DNA of 64,000 nucleotides from Pontivivens ytuae (GTDB taxonomy: Bacteria; Pseudomonadota; Alphaproteobacteria; Rhodobacterales; Rhodobacteraceae), in contig NZ_CP064942.1 in assembly GCF_015679265.1 (NCBI RefSeq), positions 186,001 through 250,000 of the forward strand. The letters are read 5' to 3'. Below are positions 1-9,366 of this stretch, piece by piece; position 1 is the stretch's first letter; each line of letters opens with the position of its first letter. A model generated the notes under the pieces. The model saw nothing but the letters and a program-made list of their open reading frames with translations. It made no database searches and was not told the origin of the DNA. Both the position numbers and the translations under genes were made by a program.

Positions 1-753
1 CTTCCGCCCGGCGCTGACGCTCTCGTAGAGCGCATCGTCGGGGCCAGGCTGGCCGAAGGTCTCGCGATAGGTGCGGCGGAAGCGCTGGATGGAGTCCTCG
101 TCCAGCACGACCTCGGAGACGGGCGCGAGTTCCACCCGGTCGACGGTGTCGGTGGTGCGCTGGCTCTCCGCCTCGAACCGGCGCGCGCCGTCGAGCACGT
201 CGCCGAAGAGGTCGAGACGGACGGGGCCGAGCGGGCCCGGCGGATAGATGTCGATGAGACCGCCGCGCACGGCGTAGTCGCCGGGCTCCGTCACCGTGGG
301 CGTCTGGGAAAAGCCCATGCGGGCGAGCCAGCCGCGCAGCCGCGCCTCATCGAGCCGTCCGCCCACCGTGGCGGTGAAGCTCGCATCGGCCACGGTGCTG
401 CGCGCAGGCACCCGCTGGGTCGCGGCATTGAGCGTGGTCAGCACCACCGCAGGCCGGTCGAAGCCGTCGGCCAGGGCCGCCAGTGTCGCCATACGCCGGG
501 CCGACACCTCGGCATTGGGCGAGATGCGGTCGTAGGGCAGGCAGTCCCAGGCCGGGAACTCCAGCACCGGCAGGTCGGGTGCGACGAACCGCAGCGAGGC
601 GCGCAGGGCCGCGAGCCGGGCATCGTCGCGCGCGACATGGATGAGCGGCGCACCTTCGCGCCGCACATAATCCGCCACGAGCTGAGCGTCGTAGCCCTCG
701 GGCGCGCCGCCGACCAGCACGGAGCCTGTCGTCAGGGGTCCGCCATCCTTCAT
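1..753 (-). CDS. mfd: Transcription-repair coupling factor Mfd (N-terminal part, cut by window edge)
   Basis: Partial gene: the ATG is at 753 on the minus strand and the frame stays open to base 1, giving the first 251 residues of a protein normally about 1,150 aa long. The translation has typical Mfd N-terminal (UvrB-like, damage-recognition) features: FPAWDCLPYDRISPN near residues 75-90, GDYAVRGGLIDIYPPG near 165-180 and RFEAESQRTTDTV near 205. Mfd displaces stalled RNA polymerase from DNA lesions and recruits UvrA; the motor and polymerase-binding domains lie outside the window. A second in-frame ATG is not evident nearby, so this start is well supported. It is head-to-tail behind the membrane-protein gene at 793-1323, possibly read from that promoter. 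Confidence 0.93.
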   Translation of the reverse strand, partial: MKDGGPLTTGSVLVGGAPEGYDAQLVADYVRREGAPLIHVARDDARLAALRASLRFVAPDLPVLEFPAWDCLPYDRISPNAEVSARRMATLAALADGFDRPAVVLTTLNAATQRVPARSTVADASFTATVGGRLDEARLRGWLARMGFSQTPTVTEPGDYAVRGGLIDIYPPGPLGPVRLDLFGDVLDGARRFEAESQRTTDTVDRVELAPVSEVVLDEDSIQRFRRTYRETFGQPGPDDALYESVSAGRK

Positions 754-792
754 GCGCGGCGAGGTAGCCCGCCCGCGCAGCCGCCGCAAGAG

Positions 793-2442
<1,650 letters not shown>

Positions 2443-2943
2443 GTGCCGGTGGCATTAACCGACCTCCCAGTCATAAAGCGCCGCATTGGGCAGCCGCATG
2501 TGGGGTCGATGAAGTGCCGCGAATGCGGAACCATAACAGGCGCGTTCCGGACCAGCGGCATGAGCGAGAGCTACCCGCATTTCTTCTGCGACTGCTGCTC
2601 GAACGTCATCCGGCGCGAAAGCGACTACCACGCCATGCGCGAGGGTGAAGATCCTGCTGTCCTTCTAGCTCGTGTGCGAGAGGACTTACCCGCCTGCTGC
2701 TGTGGTGGCCGGTTCAGACCGGGCGAGGCGCCGAAATGCCCCAACTGCCGGTCGGTATTCAAGCACGAGCACGACGAATTGCGCCGACTGGAGGATCCCG
2801 TGATGATCCTGATGGATGGTGCGGTATTCTACGACGAAACAGGTCCGAGACGGATCTACAGGATCGAGCCTGACAGCGGATTGAAGCTGCGGCAGCTCGT
2901 TAGAGCAAGCTTTCGATGCTTCGGACGGTTCCGTAGCAGTTGA
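2443..2943 (+). CDS. Cysteine-rich zinc-ribbon-like hypothetical protein
   Basis: 166 aa if the GTG at 2443 is used. It directly abuts the hemB stop and has GGAGG about 8 nt upstream. An in-frame ATG at 2509 (MKCRECG) is an alternative that puts a CxxC at the very N-terminus. Cys pairs CRECG, CDCC, CCCGG and CPNC look like two zinc knuckles/ribbons, followed by a featureless C-terminal half. I do not recognise a family. GC content is visibly lower than in neighbours (about 55% in the 60 nt from 2881), which may indicate recent acquisition. It converges on the DUF2237 gene with a 1-nt gap. Function unknown. Confidence 0.6.
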   Translation: MPVALTDLPVIKRRIGQPHVGSMKCRECGTITGAFRTSGMSESYPHFFCDCCSNVIRRESDYHAMREGEDPAVLLARVREDLPACCCGGRFRPGEAPKCPNCRSVFKHEHDELRRLEDPVMILMDGAVFYDETGPRRIYRIEPDSGLKLRQLVRASFRCFGRFRSS

Positions 2944-2944
2944 G

Positions 2945-3319
2945 TCAGATATCCACCGCGTGCTGCTTCAGTGTCTCGAAGTCGCAGACCTCCAGCGCCC
3001 TCTGGTGGGTGGCGGCGAGCAGGACCTGGGGGGCGCAGCCCTCGGCGGCGGCCTGTGCCCAGCGGGCGGCGCAGAGGCACCAGTGGTCGCCCGCCTTCAG
3101 CCCCGCGAAGCCGTATTCGGGCCTCGGCGTCGACAGGTCATTGCCCACGTATTTCGAGAAGGCGAGGAACTCCTCGGTCATCACCGCGCAGACGGTGTGG
3201 GAGCCGGTATCCTCCGCGCAGGTGTCGCATTTCCCGTTGCGGTACCAGCCCGTCACCGGGTCCGCGCCGCAGACGATCAGGGGCTGGCCGAAGACGTTGA
3301 GGCTCTCGTCCGGGGTCAT
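2945..3319 (-). CDS. DUF2237 family protein
   Basis: 124 aa, the usual size for DUF2237. Matching features are [14 protein letters not shown] at the N-terminus, [19 protein letters not shown], the block [20 protein letters not shown] and the C-terminal [16 protein letters not shown]. Several conserved cysteines and a CLCAARW motif are present. The biochemical function is unknown to me. Its ATG overlaps the rpe stop codon by four bases (ATGA), so it is translationally coupled to rpe and in the same transcript. Confidence 0.88.
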   Translation of the reverse strand: MTPDESLNVFGQPLIVCGADPVTGWYRNGKCDTCAEDTGSHTVCAVMTEEFLAFSKYVGNDLSTPRPEYGFAGLKAGDHWCLCAARWAQAAAEGCAPQVLLAATHQRALEVCDFETLKQHAVDI

Positions 3320-4017
3320 GCCATCACCCCGACCGCCTGCTCGGCCGCCGCGCGGATCGCGCGGATGTTCTCACCATAGGGTGCGGGGTTCGAGACGGAG
3401 CCGCCCTTGAACACCGCCGAACCCGCGACCAGCACGTCGGCTCCCGCCGCCGCGACCTTGGGGGCGGTGGCGGGCGTCACACCGCCGTCGATCTCGATAT
3501 GGATCGGGCGAGCGCCGATGAGGGCGCGGAGCTGGCGGACCTTCTCCACCTGGCTCTCGATGAAGCTCTGCCCGCCGAAACCGGGGTTCACCGTCATCAC
3601 GCAGATCAGGTCGATCTGGTCGAGCACGTACTCGACCGCGCTCGCGGGCGTGGAGGGGTTCAGCGCCACCCCGGCCTTGCAGCCGAGCGCCCGGATCGCC
3701 TGGAGCGAGCGGTGGAGGTGCGGTCCGGCCTCCGCATGGACGGTCAGCACGTCCGCCCCGGCCTTCGCGAACGCCTCCAGATAGGGATCGGCAGGCGCGA
3801 TCATCAGGTGGACGTCCATCACGCCCTTGATATGCGGGCGGATCGCCGCACAGGTCGCCGGGCCAAAGGTGATGTTGGGCACGAAATGCCCGTCCATCAC
3901 GTCCACATGCACCCAGTCCGCGCCCTGCCCCTCGATCGCCTCGCATTCCGCACCGAAATTGGCGAAGTCGGCGGACAGGATGGACGGGGCGATCTTGATC
4001 GAGCGGTCGAAGGTCAT
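3316..4017 (-). CDS. rpe: Ribulose-phosphate 3-epimerase
   Basis: 233 aa TIM-barrel enzyme interconverting D-ribulose 5-phosphate and D-xylulose 5-phosphate (pentose phosphate pathway, Calvin cycle). Motifs: [14 protein letters not shown] (N-term), [18 protein letters not shown] with the catalytic Asp and metal-binding His, [16 protein letters not shown], and the second catalytic Asp in EIDGGV. The same frame is open far upstream, to 5535, but that extension is antisense to sodB and the phosphoesterase and is not protein-like, so the ATG at 4017 is the real start. Overlaps the DUF2237 gene by 4 nt. Divergent from sodB. Confidence 0.95.
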   Translation of the reverse strand: MTFDRSIKIAPSILSADFANFGAECEAIEGQGADWVHVDVMDGHFVPNITFGPATCAAIRPHIKGVMDVHLMIAPADPYLEAFAKAGADVLTVHAEAGPHLHRSLQAIRALGCKAGVALNPSTPASAVEYVLDQIDLICVMTVNPGFGGQSFIESQVEKVRQLRALIGARPIHIEIDGGVTPATAPKVAAAGADVLVAGSAVFKGGSVSNPAPYGENIRAIRAAAEQAVGVMA

Positions 4018-4167
4018 GGGCAGGGCTCCTTGGTCTGCCGCTGATGTAGCCCCCATCGCGACGGCCCGCAACGCGACCCTTTCCACGGGCTCAACAAGAC
4101 GTATATGGCGGAGCAGCCGGGCCATGGTGCCCGTGCCAACGCGCAAACTCTGACAGGGAGCCGAAAA

Positions 4168-4767
4168 ATGGCCTTCACTCTTCCCGACCTGCCCTATTCC
4201 CACGACGCGCTCGCCGATCTCGGCATGAGCCGGGAGACGCTGGAGTACCACCACGACATCCACCACAAGGCCTATGTCGACAACGGCAACAAGGCGATCG
4301 AAGGGACGGAGTGGGAAGGCAAGTCCGTCGAGGAGATCGTGAAGGGCACCTACCAGGCCGGTGCGGTCGCGCAGAACGGCATCTTCAACAACGCCTCCCA
4401 GTTCTGGAACCACAACCAGTTCTGGGAGATGATGGGCCCGGGCCAGACCGGCATGCCGGGTGAGCTGGAAAGCGCGATTACCGAGAGCTTCGGCTCGGTC
4501 GACAAGTTCAAGGACGAGTTCAAGGCGGCCGGCGCGGGCCAGTTCGGCTCCGGCTGGGCGTGGCTGGTGAAGGACACCGACGGCTCGCTGAAGGTCACCA
4601 AGACCGAGAACGGCGTGAACCCGCTCTGCTTCGACCAGACGGCGCTGCTGGGCTGCGATGTGTGGGAGCACTCCTACTACATCGATTTCCGCAACAAGCG
4701 ACCGGCTTACCTGGATAACTTCCTGGAGAAGCTGGTGAACTGGGAGAATGTCGCCTCCCGCCTCTGA
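4168..4767 (+). CDS. sodB: Superoxide dismutase (Fe-type)
   Basis: 199 aa, full length. It disproportionates superoxide in the cytoplasm. N-terminal helical domain: [21 protein letters not shown] with the first metal-ligand His ([12 protein letters not shown]); second ligand His in [12 protein letters not shown]-terminal metal-binding block [19 protein letters not shown] with the Asp and His ligands. Sequence features such as [12 protein letters not shown] and [12 protein letters not shown] suggest the Fe-type, though cambialistic use cannot be excluded from sequence. Start ATG 4168 is preceded by AGGGAG. Followed after 3 nt by the metallophosphoesterase gene. Confidence 0.94.
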   Translation: MAFTLPDLPYSHDALADLGMSRETLEYHHDIHHKAYVDNGNKAIEGTEWEGKSVEEIVKGTYQAGAVAQNGIFNNASQFWNHNQFWEMMGPGQTGMPGELESAITESFGSVDKFKDEFKAAGAGQFGSGWAWLVKDTDGSLKVTKTENGVNPLCFDQTALLGCDVWEHSYYIDFRNKRPAYLDNFLEKLVNWENVASRL

Positions 4768-4770
4768 GCG

Positions 4771-5649
4771 ATGCACCTTCTGAAGGTCTATGCGAAGGGC
4801 ACCCGGCGCGGTGCCCTTCGTCGTTTTGCGCGATGGGCGGTGGAGCCGTCGCTGCGCTTCGACGTGGTGCGCCATGTGGTGCGGAGCGAGCGGTGGGCGG
4901 GCGCGCCGCTGCGGATCGTCGTGATCTCGGACCTGCACGCGCAGGTGCCGGTGATGGGGTTGGAGCGGGTGGCGCGGATCGTGGCGCGGGCCAATGCGCT
5001 GGGGGCCGACATCATGCTGCTGCCGGGCGACGTCTCCTTCGGGCTGAAGCGGATGCCGCGTCGTCCGCATCCCGAGGAGGTGGTGCAGGTTCTCGCTCGG
5101 CTGGAGGCGCCGCTGGGCCGCTATGCGGTGCTCGGCAACCACGACTGGCGGGAGGATTACGCGGCTCTGCGCGACCAGCCGCACCTGCCCCGGATCGGCC
5201 GCGCGCTGGAAGCCGCGGGCATCCCGGTGCTCGAGAACCGCGCGGTTCGGATCGAGCGGGCGGGCGGAGCCTTCTGGCTCGCCGGGATGGGCACGGAGCG
5301 GATCTTCGGCGAGGGGCGGCTCGATCCCGGGACGGCGGATCTGGACGCGACGCTGGCGGCGATCAGGGGCGATGACCCCGCGATCCTGATGATGCACGAG
5401 CCCGATCCCTTTCCGCAGGTGCCCGAGCGGATCGCGCTGAGTGTCTGCGGGCATACCCATGGCGGGCAGCTCACCGCCTTCGGGCGGGCGCTGGTCGTGC
5501 CCTCGCGGCACGGCACCCGTTACGCCTACGGGCACATCCGGGAGGGCGGTCGGGATCTGGTGGTGTCCGGCGGGCTTGGCTGCTCGACGATCCCACTTCG
5601 TCTAGGGCGGATGCCCGAGATCACGGTGGTCGAGCTGAGCTCCGCTTGA
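4771..5649 (+). CDS. Calcineurin-like metallophosphoesterase
   Basis: 292 aa. All five metallophosphoesterase blocks are present in order: ISDLHAQ (about residue 52), LLPGDVS, the GNHDW motif near residue 123, MMHEPD, and GHTHGGQL near 227. This points to a dinuclear-metal phosphodiesterase/phosphatase of the YaeI/YkuE-like group, whose members are often membrane-associated; the basic, hydrophobic N-terminus (residues 1-45) may attach to the membrane. The substrate is not deducible. The ATG lies 3 nt after the sodB stop, suggesting co-transcription. The gene ends just before a strong inverted repeat at 5659-5723. Confidence 0.85.
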   Translation: MHLLKVYAKGTRRGALRRFARWAVEPSLRFDVVRHVVRSERWAGAPLRIVVISDLHAQVPVMGLERVARIVARANALGADIMLLPGDVSFGLKRMPRRPHPEEVVQVLARLEAPLGRYAVLGNHDWREDYAALRDQPHLPRIGRALEAAGIPVLENRAVRIERAGGAFWLAGMGTERIFGEGRLDPGTADLDATLAAIRGDDPAILMMHEPDPFPQVPERIALSVCGHTHGGQLTAFGRALVVPSRHGTRYAYGHIREGGRDLVVSGGLGCSTIPLRLGRMPEITVVELSSA

Positions 5650-5658
5650 GGGAGCGGA

Positions 5659-5723
5659 GGGCAGCGCCCGACCCGTAGGTGGGCGAGAAGCGCCCGCCCT
5701 GGGGGGCGGGTCGGGCGCTGCCC
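5659..5723. terminator. Long inverted repeat between convergent genes, likely bidirectional terminator
   Basis: Perfect 17-bp arms GGGCAGCGCCCGACCCG (5659-5675) and its complement (5707-5723) enclose 31 nt. That loop contains its own small hairpin: GGGCG at 5681-5685 and CGCCC at 5691-5695. It lies between the stop of the metallophosphoesterase (+) and the stop of the LOG gene (-). There is no clear T-run on either side, so it may be a factor-assisted terminator or an mRNA 3'-end stabiliser. Confidence 0.65.
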
Positions 5724-5760
5724 GGCCTGTCAGCCCGGCGGAACAGCTTTTCTGCGCGCT

Positions 5761-6321
5761 CTACTCCGCGTACCGGTCCAGCACCTTCATCGCCTCCTCC
5801 ACCGTTTCGGTCACCGTTAGGAACGCCCGGAAACTCGGCTCGGCGAAGCCCTGTGCGATCACGTGGTCGATCAGTGCCACCAGACCGTCCCAGTAGCCGT
5901 TGATGTTCAGGAGCACGATGGGCCGGTCGTGGAGACCCAGCTGCCGCCAGGTCAGCACCTCGAAGAGCTCGTCAAGCGTCCCCGGCCCGCCCGGCAGCGC
6001 CAGGACCGCGCCGGAATTGGCGAACATCACCGTCTTTCGCGTGTGCATGTTGTCGGTCACGACGTACTTGTCCGCGTCGCGCTTGCCGAATTCCCGGTCG
6101 ACGAGGTGCTGGGGAATGACGCCGAAAACCTCGCCGCCCGCGTCCTGAGCGGCCTTGGCCACCGCGCCCATAAGCCCGATCTCGCCTGCGCCCCAGACCA
6201 CGCGCCAGCCGCGGCGTGCGATCTCGCGGCCCGCGGCCTCGGCGCTCGCGCGGAAGTCAGGATCGGACCCGTTGCGGGAGCCGCAAAACACGCACACACT
6301 CAGGGGGATGGCGGATGTCAT
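5761..6321 (-). CDS. LOG-family protein (cytokinin riboside 5'-monophosphate phosphoribohydrolase-like, TIGR00730)
   Basis: 186 aa Rossmann-fold protein. The N-terminus SVCVFCGSRNGSDP, the central GWRVVWGAGEIGLMGAVA and the signature PGGPGTLDELFEVLTWRQLG (PGGxGTxxE with catalytic Arg/Glu region) define the LOG family. These enzymes cleave nucleoside 5'-monophosphates to base plus ribose 5-phosphate; in bacteria they act on AMP and related nucleotides. The ATG at 6321 was chosen because upstream sequence in this frame is antisense to the LysM gene leader and not conserved-looking. Divergent from the LysM-protein gene. Confidence 0.9.
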   Translation of the reverse strand: MTSAIPLSVCVFCGSRNGSDPDFRASAEAAGREIARRGWRVVWGAGEIGLMGAVAKAAQDAGGEVFGVIPQHLVDREFGKRDADKYVVTDNMHTRKTVMFANSGAVLALPGGPGTLDELFEVLTWRQLGLHDRPIVLLNINGYWDGLVALIDHVIAQGFAEPSFRAFLTVTETVEEAMKVLDRYAE

Positions 6322-6455
6322 GTGACCTCGTTGCCTCAGATGGAAGGGTGACGGGCAGGCCGTCGTCGGCAAGAGATTGCCTGACCGTGACATTACTATA
6401 ACAGTGTGCGCAAAATACGAGGGTGGATGAACGCCCCCGGACAAATTGCGGGACC
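6322..6455. promoter_or_regulatory. Divergent promoter region between LOG and LysM genes
   Basis: 134-nt divergent intergenic region, more AT-rich than its surroundings near 6390-6420. It contains a perfect 5-bp inverted repeat GGCAA/TTGCC (6368-6381) and a TATAAC hexamer at 6397-6402 that could be a -10 element; no properly spaced -35 is convincing. On the opposite strand TATAGT (6400-6395) could serve the LOG gene. Promoter assignment is tentative. Confidence 0.35.
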
Positions 6456-7709
6456 ATGATGTCGGGAACCAACGGAAAACGGATCGCACTCGGGATCGGG
6501 GCAGTCGGGGTGGCTGTCGCGATCTGGCTCTTGTGGTCCATGCAGCAGGGCGCCGACGCGCCGACCGACATCGTCGCATCGCAGCAGGAGCTGCCCGCCG
6601 AGGACGATGCGCCGGCGCGCGACACCAACACCGTCATCGTGACCGCGGAGCCGGCCGAAACCACGCCGCCGAGCGACGAGGCCGACGAGGCGCCAAGCAC
6701 GACGACCGCCGAGGTGCCGGGCGCGGACCTCCTTCCCGCCGTTCCCGTCGAGGAAGAACCGGTGACGCCACCCGCGGCCCGCGTCCTGCAGACCGATGAG
6801 GCAGACGAGACCGTCCCGGCGGAGGAGACCGAGGTCGCCTCGGCCGACGCGCCCGAAACGGAGGCCCCTGCCGAGGAAGCCGCTGACGAGACCGCACCCA
6901 CCTTCGACCTCGTCCGGGTCGAGCCCGACGGCTCCACCGTCATCGCCGGCCGTGCCGAGCCCGGCACCGAGGTCAACGTCACCGCCGATGGCGAGGTGAT
7001 CGGCACCGCGATCGCGGGCAGCGGCGGCGAGTTCGTGGCCCTCGTCGACACGCCGCAGACCGGCCTCGCCCAGGAGCTGCGGCTCGAGACCGAAGGGGCC
7101 GACGGCAACACCAGCCGGTCCGAGGAAACCGTGATCGTCCTGGTCGAGCCCGAGGCGGAGACGGAGGAAGACCCTGCCCCGCCGGTCGTGCTTCTCTCCA
7201 CACCCGAGGCGACGGAGGTGCTGCAGGCCCCCGATCCGGGGCCGAGCGACCAGATCGTGCTCGACGCGATCTCCTATTCCAACACCGGCGGCGTGGTGCT
7301 GAGCGGGCGCGGCACGCCCGGCGCCTCGGCCCGGATCTACGCCAACGGGCGCCCGGTCTCCTTCACCTCGATCGGGGCGGACGGCACCTGGTCGGTGGTG
7401 GTCGAGACGCTGACGACCGGCAACTACACCCTGCGCGTCGACGAGCTCGCCGCTGACGGAAGCGTGACCAGCCGCGCCGAAAGCCCCTTCCGCCGGGAGG
7501 AGCCGGAGCTCGTCGCCGCGGCCCAGACCGAGGCGAGCACGGCGTTCCAGCAGATCGTCGTCCAGCCGGGCAACAACCTGTGGACCATCGCGCGGGAGCG
7601 GTACGGCGACGGGTTCCTCTACACGCAGATCTTCACGGCCAATGCCGACCAGATCCGCAACCCCGACCTGATCTATCCGGGCCAGATCTTCACCCTTCCC
7701 GAAGACTGA
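6456..7709 (+). CDS. Membrane-anchored LysM domain protein with Ig-like repeats
   Basis: About 417 aa. The N-terminus (KRIALGIGAVGVAVAIWLLW) is a single membrane anchor, followed by a long acidic Ala/Glu/Pro/Thr-rich linker (residues about 40-150). Next come two related Ig/BapA-like modules (GSTVIAGRAEPGTEVNVTAD and GGVVLSGRGTPGASARIYAN) and a C-terminal LysM domain (VVQPGNNLWTIARERYGDG..NPDLIYPGQIFTLP). The architecture fits a periplasmic peptidoglycan-binding protein tethered to the inner membrane. Two adjacent ATGs (6456, 6459) and an upstream ATG (6423, preceded by GAGG) are possible starts; I prefer 6456 because it puts the basic residues just before the anchor. It directly precedes the ECF sigma gene. 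The function is not known to me. Confidence 0.8.
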   Translation: MMSGTNGKRIALGIGAVGVAVAIWLLWSMQQGADAPTDIVASQQELPAEDDAPARDTNTVIVTAEPAETTPPSDEADEAPSTTTAEVPGADLLPAVPVEEEPVTPPAARVLQTDEADETVPAEETEVASADAPETEAPAEEAADETAPTFDLVRVEPDGSTVIAGRAEPGTEVNVTADGEVIGTAIAGSGGEFVALVDTPQTGLAQELRLETEGADGNTSRSEETVIVLVEPEAETEEDPAPPVVLLSTPEATEVLQAPDPGPSDQIVLDAISYSNTGGVVLSGRGTPGASARIYANGRPVSFTSIGADGTWSVVVETLTTGNYTLRVDELAADGSVTSRAESPFRREEPELVAAAQTEASTAFQQIVVQPGNNLWTIARERYGDGFLYTQIFTANADQIRNPDLIYPGQIFTLPED

Positions 7710-7792
7710 GCGCGCGCCGCGCGACTTGACAGAAGCCGTCCCGCGGGTGCCGAGTGGGGCCACACGCATGCACTCAGGGGACCCCCCGGCCC

Positions 7793-8347
7793 GTGACCGC
7801 AGAAGAACTGGAACACCTGCTCGCGCGCTGCGCGCTGGGCGATCGTGCCGCGTTTTCCGCGCTCTACGATCGCACGTCCGCGAAACTGTTCGGCGTGTGC
7901 CTCCGTATCTTGAAGGAGCGCGCCGCGGCGGAGGAGGTCCTGCAGGAGGTCTACATCAAGATCTGGCGCGCGGCGGGCCGCTACCGCGCCGGCGGCTACA
8001 GCCCCATTAGCTGGATGGTCGCCATCGCGCGCAATGCCGCCATCGACCGGCTGCGCCAGAGGAGGGATACCGAGGTGGAGATCGACAAGGCGATCGCGAT
8101 CGCCGACCCGGCCCCGGGGCCGGAGGCGGCAGCACTCGCCGCCGACACCCGCCGCAGGATCGACGACTGCCTCGGCGAGCTTGAGGTCGCGCGGGCCGAC
8201 GCGGTGCGCGGCGCCTATCTCGACGGGCTGACCTACAAGGAGCTCGCCACCCGACACGGGGTCCCGCTCAACACCATGCGCACCTGGCTGCGGCGCGCGC
8301 TGATCGCCCTGCGCACCTGCATGGGTGGCACCGGAGGCGCGCGATGA
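7793..8347 (+). CDS. ECF-type RNA polymerase sigma factor
   Basis: 184 aa from the GTG at 7793 (an alternative GTG is at 7754). Region 2 is visible in FSALYDRTSAKLFGVCLRIL and AEEVLQEVYIKIWRAAGRYR, with PISWMVAIARNAAIDRLR at 2.4; region 4 with its helix-turn-helix is LDGLTYKELATRHGVPLNTM..WLRRALIALR. There is no region 1.1 or 3, so it is group 4 (ECF). The stop overlaps the start of the anti-sigma gene (ATGA), a classic coupled pair. A TTGACA hexamer at 7726-7731 could be a -35 for this operon, but no -10 is clear. Its regulon is unknown. Confidence 0.9.
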   Translation: MTAEELEHLLARCALGDRAAFSALYDRTSAKLFGVCLRILKERAAAEEVLQEVYIKIWRAAGRYRAGGYSPISWMVAIARNAAIDRLRQRRDTEVEIDKAIAIADPAPGPEAAALAADTRRRIDDCLGELEVARADAVRGAYLDGLTYKELATRHGVPLNTMRTWLRRALIALRTCMGGTGGAR

Positions 8348-9054
8348 GCGAGCGCACCGAAGAGCAGCCGCCCGAGGAGGGCTACCTCGCCGCCGAGCTC
8401 GCCCTCGATCTACTCGAGGGCGAGGCGCGGGCCGCGGCGCTGGCGCGGGCGAGCTATGACCCCGACTTCGCGGCGCAAGTGGCCGGCTGGCGGCAGCGGC
8501 TCACGCAGCTCGACTACGAGTTCGCCGAGGTGAGCCCGCCACCGGCAATCAAGAGCGCGCTCGAAGAGTATCTGTTCGAAGAGCGGGAGGAGGATGTCTC
8601 CCTCCTCGCCCGGTTGTGGCGCGGCGCCGCGCTGTGGCGCGGGATCGCCGTCGCAGGCGTGCTCGCCGCCGTCTTCTTCGCGGTGCGGCCGGTGCTGCTT
8701 CCCCCGCCCGCAGAGCCCCCGCTCGTCACCGCGCTCTACTCGGTCGACGGCAGTCTCGGCGTCCTCGGCCTCTACGATCGGGAGGCCGCGGTGCTGCGCC
8801 TCAACCGCGTGGCTGGAGCTGCGTCACCGGGTCGCGAGCTGGAGCTGTGGTTCGCGCCCGATGCGGAGGCGGCGCCGCGCTCGCTCGGCCTCATCACCGA
8901 TGCCGCCCGGGTCGACGTTCCCCTGCCCGCAGATCTCGCGCAGAGCGTTGGTCCCGCTGGATATTTCGCGATCAGCGACGAGCCTCCGGGCGGCTCCCCG
9001 ACCGGCGCGCCGACGGGCGCGATCCTGGCCATCGGACCCATCGCGCCGATCTGA
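8344..9054 (+). CDS. Anti-sigma factor, RskA-like
   Basis: 236 aa. The N-terminal cytoplasmic part (residues 1-90, helical: YLAAELALDLLEGEARAAAL) is the likely sigma-binding domain. A single transmembrane segment near residues 99-115 (GIAVAGVLAAVFFAV) follows, then a periplasmic RskA-type domain with LELWFAPDAEAAPRSLGLI and PTGAPTGAILAIGPI at the end. It probably sequesters the ECF sigma encoded immediately upstream at the membrane and releases it on proteolysis or an envelope signal. Overlaps that gene by 4 nt. The usual zinc-binding HxxxCxxC is absent. Confidence 0.87.
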   Translation: MSERTEEQPPEEGYLAAELALDLLEGEARAAALARASYDPDFAAQVAGWRQRLTQLDYEFAEVSPPPAIKSALEEYLFEEREEDVSLLARLWRGAALWRGIAVAGVLAAVFFAVRPVLLPPPAEPPLVTALYSVDGSLGVLGLYDREAAVLRLNRVAGAASPGRELELWFAPDAEAAPRSLGLITDAARVDVPLPADLAQSVGPAGYFAISDEPPGGSPTGAPTGAILAIGPIAPI

Positions 9055-9366
9055 TCGACCCTGATCTTCAAGGGTGTTCACGATTATTTTGCCAATGGTG
9101 ACAGACCATCGGAACCAACCCATCTGTGGTGTGGTTATACTGATATCTGCAACGCAGTGATCAGAATTCACCGGCGGCAAGCGCCCCGGCGGAATGAGGT
9201 AGCAACGTCGCTTTTTCTGCTGCCTCGGCGGCGAGTCGGTTGACAGTTTCATCCCCGACCGGCTCGTCGCCCACTCCCTGTTATCGGTGCCTCATCACCG
9301 CGCTCTCTGGCGAAATCCTCACCACGGCGTTATCTGAGGCGTAGATCGTGCAGGAGCCCGCGCCGA
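9055..9366. promoter_or_regulatory. Intergenic region upstream of the ABC exporter
   Basis: 312 nt without a gene and with lower GC than its surroundings, especially 9075-9150. It holds a GGAAC (9111-9115) followed 18 nt later by GTT, resembling the GGAAC-N16-18-cGTT promoters used by some alphaproteobacterial ECF factors, plus TATACT at 9136-9141 and a TTGACA at 9240-9245. None is decisive. It probably contains the promoter of the exporter gene at 9367. Confidence 0.35.

Noticed and set aside
3316..5535. Long upstream extension of the rpe frame (739 aa in total)
   Set aside because: The extra N-terminal part is antisense to sodB and the phosphoesterase. The normal rpe start at 4017 gives the family length.
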